DNA of 15,668 nt. It comes from Candidatus Anaerobutyricum stercoripullorum. Lineage in GTDB: Bacteria; Bacillota; Clostridia; Lachnospirales; Lachnospiraceae. The translations under genes and the position numbers were made by a program. A model generated the notes under the pieces. That model saw only the letters and a list, made by a program, of their open reading frames with translations. It was not told where the DNA came from and searched no databases. Shown here in pieces: positions 7,370 through 13,271 of this stretch; the first letter of the stretch is position 1, and each line of letters begins with the position of its first letter. Where the stretch lies: contig DXEQ01000105.1 in assembly GCA_019114885.1 (NCBI GenBank), positions 1-15,668 of the forward strand. The letters are read 5' to 3'.

Positions 7370-8134
7370 ATGAGTGCGAAATATTATCAAAAGGATCACA
7401 AAAATAAATCAGTCTGTATTGTCCGGGTCACTGCGGTCCTGCTGCTCTTGCTGTCGGCGGGGCTGTTGTATCAGATGTATGTGGAGACACATTTTCAGAT
7501 TTATGACGTGGCGCTGCGGTTCCATGTGCGGGCGGCGTCTGACGAGCCGGAGGATCAGAGGAGGAAGCTTCTGGTGCGGGACGGTGTGCTGGAGGTGCTC
7601 AAAGATGCGGCGGATACGGTGGAAAGCGCCGGGGAGCTGCGGGAGGCGATAGAGGAGCGGTTGTCGGAGATCACGGATACGGCGGCCCGTGTGCTGCGCG
7701 AAGACAGCGGAAAGAAGAGCGGTGGAAGCGACAGTGAGAATGTCGGTTCTGGCTATGGTGGAAGCGACAACGAGAGTACCGGTCCTGGCAATGGAGGGAG
7801 CGGCGGAGGCGACGGAGCAGATCACGGCGCGGAGCGTGTGCGGGTGTCCATTGTGCGGGAGCGTTTTCCGCTGCGGAGGTATGGCAATGTATGGTTCCCG
7901 GCAGGGGTGTATCAGGCGCTGCGGGTGGATATCGGCGGGGCTGCGGGACACAACTGGTGGTGTGCAATTTACCCGGAACTATGCTATAATGCAGAGGACA
8001 GTCCGGCGCTCTCCGGCAAGGGAGAGCAGGATATGGAACGGGACCTTCCTGAGGAGGAGAGAGAGGTTCTCACCGGGAAGAAAAAGAAGCTTCGTTTCCG
8101 GTTTCTGGAATGGTTTTCCGGTATCTGGGAGTGA
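7370..8134 (+). CDS. spoIIR: Stage II sporulation protein R
   Basis: A 254-residue protein with one N-terminal membrane/signal segment (about 16-36). In the family SpoIIR is made in the forespore under sigma-F, exported to the intermembrane space and triggers SpoIIGA to process pro-sigma-E in the mother cell. Diagnostic motifs: LRFHVRAASDEPEDQ (49-63), KLLVRDGVLE, RERFPLRRYGNVWFPAGVYQ (163-182), ALRVDIGGAAGHNWWCAIYP (183-202). The conserved core is split at about 113-155 by an unusual Gly/Ser/Asp/Asn-rich insertion made of 12-residue repeats. A basic tail (GKKKKLRFRF) follows the core. ATG 7370 lacks a clear ribosome site; the frame is open to TTG 7319, also poorly supported. It lies downstream of the ger terminator, 87 bp before the pilus-like operon. 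Confidence 0.95.
   Translation: MSAKYYQKDHKNKSVCIVRVTAVLLLLLSAGLLYQMYVETHFQIYDVALRFHVRAASDEPEDQRRKLLVRDGVLEVLKDAADTVESAGELREAIEERLSEITDTAARVLREDSGKKSGGSDSENVGSGYGGSDNESTGPGNGGSGGGDGADHGAERVRVSIVRERFPLRRYGNVWFPAGVYQALRVDIGGAAGHNWWCAIYPELCYNAEDSPALSGKGEQDMERDLPEEEREVLTGKKKKLRFRFLEWFSGIWE
7721..7828 (+). repeat. 36-bp in-frame tandem repeat in spoIIR
   Basis: Two full units (7721-7756 and 7757-7792) agree at about 29 of 36 positions, and a third, degraded unit follows. They encode GGSDSENVGSGY and GGSDNESTGPGN, then GGSGGGDGADHG. The insertion falls between the helix ending VLRE and the strand VRVSIVRE, probably in a surface loop, and has no counterpart in the SpoIIR family as I know it. Confidence 0.88.
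7982..7990 (+). promoter_or_regulatory. Possible extended -10 promoter inside spoIIR
   Basis: TGCTATAAT is a perfect extended -10 element lying in the 3' part of spoIIR (codons for CYNAED). It is about 230 bp upstream of the PilC-type gene. No good -35 box accompanies it. It could give the pilus-like operon vegetative expression separate from forespore-specific spoIIR, but a chance match is possible. Confidence 0.3.
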
Positions 8135-8165
8135 AGGCGGCAGGGATGGCATTGATAATGAAAGA

Positions 8166-8195
8166 CCCCTGGCCGGAGGATGGCACCGACAGGGG
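8166..8195 (+). other. Hairpin between spoIIR and the PilC-type gene
   Basis: CCCCTG (8166-8171) pairs with CAGGGG (8190-8195), enclosing further partly paired GC-rich sequence. No T-tract follows, so it is not a normal terminator. It may mark an mRNA processing or stability element just before the ribosome site of the next gene. Confidence 0.4.
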
Positions 8196-8221
8196 CCCAT
8201 AAGATATAAGGGATATAAGGT

Positions 8222-9271
8222 ATGGGAAAAGTTTTATCAAATAACGAGAGAATTCTTTTCTGTGAGCAGATGGCGATGATATTGAAGTCGGGCGTCTCTG
8301 TGACGGAAGGGATCATGATTCTGAAAGAGGACGCCGGGCGGGAGGAGAACCCGCTCCGGGAACTGTATGAAGAGATGCAGGGATATCTGGAAGAGACCGG
8401 TATCTTTTATGATACGCTGGAGGAGACCGGCGCGTTTCCTGACTATATGATCCGGATGGTCCGGATCGGCGAGCAGACGGGGAATCTGGACGAGGTCATG
8501 GAAGGACTTGCCGCCTACTATACGCGGGAAGAAAATGTGGTGCAGGACATAAAGAGCGCCGTCACCTATCCCCTGCTCATGCTGGGGATGATGCTGGTCA
8601 TCTTTCTGGTGATGATGGTGCAGGTGCTGCCGGTGTTCGCGCAGGTGTACGCCCAGCTGGGTGGGCAGATGACCGGCGTGGCCGCCGTGCTCCTTAAGGC
8701 CGGCGAAGGGATCCGGCAGTATTACGGATGGATCATCCTGGTCCTTCTGGCGCTTTTCGGCGGTTGTGTCTGGCTGTTTTGCACCGCGAAGGGCAAGGAG
8801 CGGTTCCGGAAGATGGCCCGCGGATTTTTTGGTACCCGGGCGATCATGGAGCGTATGCAGACGGCGCGATTTGCCTTGGCTATGTCCATGGCTCTGCGAA
8901 GCGGCATGGATTATGACGGGGCGTTTGAGCTGGTGGATCTGCTGGTGTCGGAGGATGCTTCCATGAAGCAGAAGCTGGCCGCCTGCAGAGAGCAGGTGGA
9001 AGAAGGGGAATCCTTCTCCCGGGCGGCGGTGCAGGCCGGAATCTTGAGCGGTCTTTACGGCCGGATGCTTTTTATCGCGGAGAGGACCGGCGATACGGAC
9101 GGCGCGCTGAGAAGAATCGCCGCGCAGGCGGATGACGAAGTGACCGCCCGGATCCAGAACTTTATCTCGGTGCTGGAGCCGACCATGGTGGCGGTGCTGT
9201 CCGTGCTGGTGGGCGGGATTCTTTTATCGGTCATGGTGCCGCTCATGGGCATCCTGTCCAGTATCGGATGA
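8222..9271 (+). CDS. Type II secretion/type IV pilus platform protein, GspF/PilC family
   Basis: A 349-residue protein with the duplicated T2SSF fold: domain one about 13-136 and domain two about 212-340. Each has the family signature, RIGEQTGNLD (81-90) and AERTGDTDGAL (286-296). Membrane segments are at about 115-138, 169-187 and 320-345. PilC/GspF is the cytoplasmic-membrane platform on which the hexameric ATPase turns to move pilin subunits. The usual length is near 400 residues; the N-terminal cytoplasmic extension is short here, as in many Gram-positive versions. AAGGG about nine bases upstream supports ATG 8222. It is the first gene of a six-gene cluster ending with a PilT-type ATPase. 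Confidence 0.93.
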   Translation: MGKVLSNNERILFCEQMAMILKSGVSVTEGIMILKEDAGREENPLRELYEEMQGYLEETGIFYDTLEETGAFPDYMIRMVRIGEQTGNLDEVMEGLAAYYTREENVVQDIKSAVTYPLLMLGMMLVIFLVMMVQVLPVFAQVYAQLGGQMTGVAAVLLKAGEGIRQYYGWIILVLLALFGGCVWLFCTAKGKERFRKMARGFFGTRAIMERMQTARFALAMSMALRSGMDYDGAFELVDLLVSEDASMKQKLAACREQVEEGESFSRAAVQAGILSGLYGRMLFIAERTGDTDGALRRIAAQADDEVTARIQNFISVLEPTMVAVLSVLVGGILLSVMVPLMGILSSIG

Positions 9272-9375
9272 GAGCGGCCGGAGCCTGAGCAGTGGGGAGG
9301 CGGTGTCGACCTGGCAGAACGGCTTTGCGGCAGCGCGCAGTCCGTCATGATGATACATAGATTACGGGAGGACGA

Positions 9376-9699
9376 ATGGAAACAGGACGTGTGCGAAAGA
9401 ACCGGTACGGGCAGCTTCTGCTGGCCGTGGCGGTATTTCTCCTCTTTTTTGCGGTGTTTCTTGCGGGCGTACAGTCCGTCTCCGCAGTGTCCGAGGAGAA
9501 AGAGATGGAAAATATAGAAAATGCGGTGGTGCAGTCGGCGGTGTTCTGTTACGGGACGGAGGGAGCTTACCCGGAGAGTCTTGCATATCTGAGAGAGCAT
9601 TATGGGCTGCAATATGATGAAGACAAATACATCGTGGATTACGAGATTGTGGGAAAGAATATCCGGCCGCAGGTGCGGGTGTTCCGGCTGGAGAGATAA
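9376..9699 (+). CDS. Small pilin-like membrane protein of unknown function
   Basis: A 107-residue protein with a basic N-terminus, one hydrophobic helix (about 12-33) and a soluble C-terminal part. The overall shape, a long N-terminal helix followed by AVVQSAVFCYGTEGAYPESL, recalls the small globular domains of minor pseudopilins. However, the prepilin signature (Gly before the cleavage site and Glu at +5) is absent, so it may not be processed by a prepilin peptidase. GGGAGG lies four bases before ATG 9376. It sits between the platform gene and the DUF4860 gene, so a role as an assembly or minor subunit of this apparatus is an inference from position only. Confidence 0.75.
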   Translation: METGRVRKNRYGQLLLAVAVFLLFFAVFLAGVQSVSAVSEEKEMENIENAVVQSAVFCYGTEGAYPESLAYLREHYGLQYDEDKYIVDYEIVGKNIRPQVRVFRLER

Positions 9700-9723
9700 C
9701 AGAGTACAGGGGTGATTGACAGT

Positions 9724-10212
9724 ATGACAAAAAAGAATCGGACCATGCATACTATCGATATGATCTTTCCTCTGCTTTTTCTGCTCCTTTTCTGCCTGTG
9801 CGCTCTGCTTGTGGTGCTGCAGGGCGCCAGAATTTATGAGAAGACGGCGGCGGGACTGCAGGAGAACTACACGGTGCGGACGGCGGCGTCCTACCTGCGG
9901 GAGAAGGTCAGGGAATGTGGCAATGATTCGCAGGCTGCGGTGGAGGAGATTGACGGACGACAGGTGCTGGTCCTTGACAGTGATCAGGGTGGGGAGACTT
10001 ACTCGACGTATATCTATGAGGAAGACGGCAGCCTGAAAGAACTGTTTATGAAAAAAGATGACTTTGCCGGTCTTTCGGGCGGACAGGAACTGACGAGACT
10101 CGACACATTTTCAGTGGAAAGACCGGAGGAAGACCTGCTGGAGTTCACAGTGGCGGCTGACGGGCGGCAGGAGACCTTCTGGATTCGTCTGCCGGCGCAC
10201 CGCGCGCAGTGA
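9724..10212 (+). CDS. DUF4860 family membrane protein
   Basis: A 162-residue protein with one membrane helix at about 13-34 and an extracytoplasmic domain. The pattern (TIDMIFPLLFLLLFCLCALL, then YEKTAAGLQENYTVRTAASY, LREKVRE, YSTYIYEEDGSLKELF) fits DUF4860, a family I recall from Firmicutes next to pilT/pilC genes. The biochemical function is unknown. It probably forms part of the pilus-like complex. ATG 9724 is preferred because AGGGGTG (9708-9714) is correctly placed for it; an in-frame GTG at 9712 overlaps that site. The stop codon lies inside the first unit of a noncoding tandem repeat. Confidence 0.82.
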   Translation: MTKKNRTMHTIDMIFPLLFLLLFCLCALLVVLQGARIYEKTAAGLQENYTVRTAASYLREKVRECGNDSQAAVEEIDGRQVLVLDSDQGGETYSTYIYEEDGSLKELFMKKDDFAGLSGGQELTRLDTFSVERPEEDLLEFTVAADGRQETFWIRLPAHRAQ

Positions 10213-10303
10213 GAAGCGCCCCGCCTGGCTGGGAATCGCGTGCAGTGAGAAGTGGTCCTGCCAGGCTGGGAATCGCATGCAGTGAAAAGCGCCCCTGTGT
10301 GCC
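10202..10303 (+). repeat. 36/37-bp intercistronic tandem repeat, about 2.8 copies
   Basis: Units are 10202-10237 (36 bp), 10238-10274 (37 bp) and a partial copy at 10275-10303. Shared elements are GCAGTGAGAAG and GGCTGGGAATCGC. The stop codon of the DUF4860 gene (TGA 10210-10212) is inside the first unit, and stop codons recur in later units, so the array is noncoding. A variant of the preceding coding sequence (GCGCACCGCGCG) reappears at about 10305-10316, suggesting a duplication of the gene end. Confidence 0.85.
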
Positions 10304-10371
10304 AGCGCACCGCGCGGCGTAAAAATATCCCCGTCCGAGGCAGGCGGCGCCATCCGCCGGAGGAAAGAAAC

Positions 10372-10848
10372 ATGAGAAGACGACAACATTCAAGAGCAGG
10401 ATTATTTTTAATAGAGTTGATGATAGCAATCGCCTTTTTCGCTGTGACGGCGGCGGTGTTTCTGCAGGCGTTTGCCCGCTCCCACAGTATCAGCCGCCAG
10501 GCGGAAGAACTGTTTCGGGCGCAGAGTATGGCGTCCTCCGTGGCGGAGATCCTTTACGATGCGGCGGACGGGCAGGAAGCCTTCTTGCCTGCGCTGTCGG
10601 CGTATTTCCCGGCGGCACGGCAGATGGAGACCGGAGAGGGAATCTGCATGTATTTTGATGCGGAATGGGAAGCTTGCGCGGCGGATGAGGGCGCGTATGT
10701 GGCCGCTGTATCCTGGCAGGAAGAGCTGGTCAGCGGACTGTGGCGTGTGGAGATCACGGTCGATGAGGCAGAGAAACCCGCGGACGGACAGCATATTTAC
10801 CGGCTCGCACTGAAACTGTATGATCCGCAGGAAGGAGGGACGGCATGA
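10372..10848 (+). CDS. Type IV prepilin-like protein (pseudopilin)
   Basis: A 158-residue protein with a textbook class III signal: basic leader MRRRQHSRAG, cleavage after Gly10, then LFLIELMIAIAFFAVTAAVF with Glu15 at mature position +5. The residue after the cut is Leu rather than the common Phe/Met. A prepilin peptidase, not encoded here, would cut and N-methylate it, and the hydrophobic helix would pack into a pilus or pseudopilus. The C-terminal domain is short and resembles no pilin I recognise, so a minor (GspI/J-like) subunit is as likely as a major one. GGAGG (10359-10363) lies eight bases before ATG 10372. Its stop overlaps the next start by four bases (ATGA), implying coupled translation. 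Confidence 0.9.
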   Translation: MRRRQHSRAGLFLIELMIAIAFFAVTAAVFLQAFARSHSISRQAEELFRAQSMASSVAEILYDAADGQEAFLPALSAYFPAARQMETGEGICMYFDAEWEACAADEGAYVAAVSWQEELVSGLWRVEITVDEAEKPADGQHIYRLALKLYDPQEGGTA

Positions 10849-11378
10849 GAAAGAGAGGAATTCCGGTGATGAATGTGGGAATCTCCCTTCTGATCCTCAT
10901 TTTTATTACCCTCTCCCTGCTGACGTTTTCGGTGCTTTCACTGGAAAATGCAGTGGCGGACCGACGGCTGTCGGAGAAGGCGGCGGAGCACACCTCGGAT
11001 TATTATGCGGCGGTTGGCCGGGTGCAGGAACGTCTCGCCGAATATATGGAGACGGCCCGGGAGAACGGACCTGCCGCCGGAGAACAGGTGACCTTTGAGG
11101 AGGAAGTGTCCGCCGGCCAGCGGCTGGTGGTGACGATCCGCCTGACCGGGGAAGAAGATACAGACGGCGCGCCGGATGGAGAGAATGAGGCGGAGCCGGC
11201 GGCCCCGGGTGGAGATGACGATGCAGCCGCAGTCCCGGGTGGAGAGAATGAGACGGAGCCGGCGGCTCTGGACGAAGATAACGATGCAGCCGGCGCACCG
11301 GGCTATGAGGTCACACAGTGGCAGCTGCAATCCGACGAAGAGTGGGAGCCGGACCGGTCTTTGGATGTCTATCAGTGA
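10845..11378 (+). CDS. Membrane protein of the pilus-like cluster with acidic repeat tail
   Basis: A 177-residue protein of unknown function. One membrane helix spans about 11-33. It is followed by a predicted helical stretch (RLSEKAAEHTSDYYAAVGRV) and then a long acidic, Ala/Pro/Gly-rich low-complexity region (about 105-155) built from a 21-residue repeat. The N-terminal layout recalls PilX/TadE-like minor pilus proteins, but there is no prepilin cleavage motif. Its start overlaps the stop of the prepilin gene (ATGA at 10845-10848), tying its translation to that gene. A structural or assembly role in the same apparatus is inferred from this coupling. Confidence 0.75.
   Translation: MRKRGIPVMNVGISLLILIFITLSLLTFSVLSLENAVADRRLSEKAAEHTSDYYAAVGRVQERLAEYMETARENGPAAGEQVTFEEEVSAGQRLVVTIRLTGEEDTDGAPDGENEAEPAAPGGDDDAAAVPGGENETEPAALDEDNDAAGAPGYEVTQWQLQSDEEWEPDRSLDVYQ
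11174..11299 (+). repeat. 63-bp in-frame tandem repeat, 2 copies
   Basis: Units at 11174-11236 and 11237-11299 encode versions of GENE(A/T)EPAA followed by an Asp/Ala-rich half. A shorter echo (GGTGGAGATGACGATGCAGC) lies within the first unit. The period is a multiple of three, so the frame of the membrane protein is kept. Confidence 0.8.
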
Positions 11379-11476
11379 CGGGGCTTATTCATAAAATGTA
11401 TGGCGGTAATGGGAGTCTGCCATGTGCCGGAAACGTCGGTGATGGGGTGGCAGTAAAAGAAAAGGAGACGGAAGAT

Positions 11477-12535
11477 ATGGAACTGCGGGAATATCTGGAA
11501 AAGGCGACGGCGCAGGGAGCGTCGGATTTATTTATTGTGGCGGGGCTTCCGCTGACCTGTAAGGTGAACGGGCAGATGGTACATATGAGTGAGGACAGGG
11601 TCATGCCGGAGGAGACGGAGAGGCTGATCCGGGATATTTATGCCCTGGTGCCGAATCATGGCATGGAGAAGATTGAAAAAAATGGGGACGATGACTTTTC
11701 CTTCTCCATCGCCAATCTGGCCCGGTTCAGGGCGAGCGTCTATAAACAGAGGGGCTCTCTGGCGGCGGTGATCCGTCTGATCGCTTTCCGGCTGCCGGAC
11801 CCGAAGGAACTGGAGATTCCGGACTCCATTCTCAATCTGGCGGAGTACAGGAAGGGGCTGGTGCTGGTGACGGGACCGGCGGGCAGCGGCAAGTCCACGA
11901 CCCTGGCCTGTCTCATTGACCGGATCAACAGTACGAGGGAGAGCCATATTATCACGTTGGAGGACCCGCTGGAGTTTCTGCACCGCCATAAGAAAAGCAT
12001 TGTCAGCCAGCGGGAGGTGAGCTCGGATACGGAAAGCTACCAGACCGCGCTGCGGGCAGCCCTCCGTCAGAGCCCCGATGTGATCCTGCTGGGAGAGATG
12101 CGCGATTATGAGACGATACAGATTGCCATGACGGCGGCGGAGACCGGTCATCTGGTCTTTTCCACCCTGCATACGGTGGGGGCCGCCAATGCGGTGGACC
12201 GGATCATTGACGTTTTTCCGCCGAACCAGCAGCGGCAGATCACTGTGCAGCTGGCTTCCGTGCTCAACGCGGTGGTGTCCCAGCAGTTGGTGGGAGATAA
12301 AGAAGGCCGCCGGATTCCGGCGTTTGAACTGATGACGGTGAACACGGCCATCAAAAACATGATCCGTGAGGGCAAGGTCCATCAGATTGATGGTATGATC
12401 TATTCTTCGGTATCCGATACGCTGTTTTCTATGGATCATTATCTGACCAATCTGTACGGGGCGGGACGGATTGACCGGGAGACGGCTCTCGCCAATGCGG
12501 CGAACCCGGCGGTACTCGGCAAAAAGCTGAAATAA
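11477..12535 (+). CDS. pilT: PilT-type hexameric secretion ATPase
   Basis: A 352-residue cytoplasmic ATPase of normal PilT length. Motifs: N-terminal PAS-like domain with GASDLFI; Walker A GPAGSGKST (133-141); Asp box TLEDPLEF (160-167); atypical Walker B DVILLGEMRD (201-210) with its Glu; His box TGHLVFSTLHT (223-233); and AIKNMIRE (291-298), close to the PilT hallmark AIRNLIRE. In type IV pili PilT powers retraction. Here it is the only ATPase encoded in the cluster, so it may drive all movement or work with a PilB encoded elsewhere. AAGGAG (11462-11467) nine bases before ATG 11477 sets the start; the frame stays open further upstream without a better site. No obvious terminator follows directly. 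Confidence 0.95.
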   Translation: MELREYLEKATAQGASDLFIVAGLPLTCKVNGQMVHMSEDRVMPEETERLIRDIYALVPNHGMEKIEKNGDDDFSFSIANLARFRASVYKQRGSLAAVIRLIAFRLPDPKELEIPDSILNLAEYRKGLVLVTGPAGSGKSTTLACLIDRINSTRESHIITLEDPLEFLHRHKKSIVSQREVSSDTESYQTALRAALRQSPDVILLGEMRDYETIQIAMTAAETGHLVFSTLHTVGAANAVDRIIDVFPPNQQRQITVQLASVLNAVVSQQLVGDKEGRRIPAFELMTVNTAIKNMIREGKVHQIDGMIYSSVSDTLFSMDHYLTNLYGAGRIDRETALANAANPAVLGKKLK

Positions 12536-12555
12536 ATCATAGAATATATATAGAA

Positions 12556-12616
12556 ACATTACATTATGTCTGTTGAAAAACGGGCAAAGTCATAAAAAAT
12601 ATGTGAAATGTAATGT
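12556..12616. repeat. Inverted repeat ahead of the small exported peptide promoter
   Basis: ACATTACAT (12556-12564) and ATGTAATGT (12608-12616) are perfect inverted copies 43 bp apart. The left copy overlaps a second small dyad, ACATTATGT (12561-12569). Both lie upstream of the -35 box at 12623, an arrangement that would suit a DNA-looping or cooperative regulator. No regulator is identified. Confidence 0.5.
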
Positions 12617-12622
12617 ATTTGA

Positions 12623-12651
12623 TTGACAGGGGAAAACAGCTGTGATAATAT
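12623..12651 (+). promoter_or_regulatory. Sigma-A promoter of the small exported peptide gene
   Basis: TTGACA (12623-12628) is perfect and TAATAT (12646-12651) follows after 17 bp in an AT-rich setting. The start of transcription would be near 12658, giving a leader of about 110 nt. A second TATAAT at 12720-12725 has no matching -35 box. Confidence 0.7.
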
Positions 12652-12666
12652 TTTATTATAAAAAAT

Positions 12667-12708
12667 GCTCAAAAATTATCGATTTTCACAATAGATAATG
12701 ATTTGAGC
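12667..12708 (+). other. 5' leader hairpin of the small exported peptide gene
   Basis: GCTCAAA and ATTATC on the left (12667-12680) pair with GATAAT and TTTGAGC on the right (12694-12708). This gives 13 pairs broken by a one- versus two-base internal loop, around a 13-base AT-rich loop. It starts within about 10 bases of the predicted transcription start. It lacks a U-tract, so a protective 5' stem or a protein site is more likely than a terminator. Confidence 0.55.
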
Positions 12709-12769
12709 AGATGTAAAAATATAATGTGGAAGGATGGAGTATTTCCCGTCCGGAAGGGAGAGTTCAGTG

Positions 12770-12964
12770 ATGTTACGTAAATGGTTATTGGCACCTGCAG
12801 TTGGCCTGGTAATGGCGTTATGTATTCTTGGCGGCACTGTAGCCGGTACAGGAGTGAAGGCTACCGCAAGTATTTTTGACAAGTTTTATGAGACCTACTG
12901 GCAGGAAGATGGACCAGAAGACGGCAATCTTGAAGAGGTTGAGGATGAGTTTGTACCACTGTAG
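12770..12964 (+). CDS. Small exported acidic peptide, unknown function
   Basis: A 64-codon gene. The product begins with a clear Sec signal: MLRK, a hydrophobic stretch to about residue 28, and a probable signal peptidase I site ATA|S after residue 33. The predicted mature part is 31 residues with 11 Asp/Glu and one Lys, beginning SIFDKFYETYWQE. There is no lipobox, double-glycine leader or Cys pair, so it is neither a lipoprotein nor a typical bacteriocin. AAGGGAG (12754-12760) stands nine bases before ATG 12770; an in-frame ATG at 12734 is less well placed. It has its own promoter, dyads, leader hairpin and terminator, which argues that it is a real, independently regulated gene. I recognise no family. 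Confidence 0.75.
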   Translation: MLRKWLLAPAVGLVMALCILGGTVAGTGVKATASIFDKFYETYWQEDGPEDGNLEEVEDEFVPL

Positions 12965-12989
12965 AATGTGTGTGTACATGGCGGCGAAG

Positions 12990-13032
12990 AAGACCGGGGA
13001 GATCGGAGAGTTCCGTTAGCCCCGGTCTTTTT
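12990..13032 (+). terminator. Intrinsic terminator after the small exported peptide gene
   Basis: AAGACCGGGG (12990-12999) pairs perfectly with CCCCGGTCTT (13020-13029), with CGGA/TCCG pairing further inside, and TTTTT (13028-13032) closes it. It lies 25 bp after the stop codon. Confidence 0.92.
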
Positions 13033-13033
13033 C

Positions 13034-13138
13034 TGTGTTGAAAGGAGATCCTTTCTGCGCTGACGAAGACTGTGTTGAAAGAGGACCCTTTCTGCACTGA
13101 CGGGGAATGTGTTGACGGAGGAATCCTTTTGCGGAAAG
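13034..13138 (+). repeat. Three 37-bp direct repeats upstream of ddl
   Basis: Units are 13034-13070, 13071-13107 and a degraded third copy at 13108-13138. Each begins TGTGTTGA. The first two end with a CTGACG-containing stretch and agree at roughly 30 of 37 positions. The first has an internal dyad GAAAGGAGATCCTTTC (13040-13055), with 7-base arms; the second keeps five base pairs of it. The array starts right after a terminator and precedes the ddl promoter. Apart from these repeats and the flanking terminator and promoter, the 307-bp gap 12965-13271 shows nothing else. Confidence 0.88.
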
Positions 13139-13214
13139 ATAATTTCATTTCCGGATGAGAGCGAAAAACAGGAAAGCGAAAGAATAATGTAAAGTATTCA
13201 AATGCCCGATAATA

Positions 13215-13223
13215 TGATATAGT
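13215..13223 (+). promoter_or_regulatory. Probable extended -10 promoter of ddl
   Basis: TGATATAGT (13215-13223) matches the extended -10 form TGnTATAAT with one mismatch, in an AT-rich region 48 bp before the ddl start. A clear -35 box is missing (TATTCA or TTCAAA nearby are weak). Confidence 0.5.
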
Positions 13224-13271
13224 ATTGCAGAAACAAAACGAATAACAGATCCGCAGGGAGGAAAGATAAAA

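Noticed and set aside
11318..11476. N-terminal extension of pilT
   Set aside because: The extra frame overlaps the end of the previous gene and has no ribosome site, while ATG 11477 has AAGGAG and gives the normal PilT N-terminus.
13034..13138. CRISPR array
   Set aside because: The 37-bp unit length is CRISPR-like, but the copies are directly adjacent with no spacers, they diverge from each other, and no cas gene is in the window. The same holds for the 36-bp arrays at 6484, 7721 and 10202.
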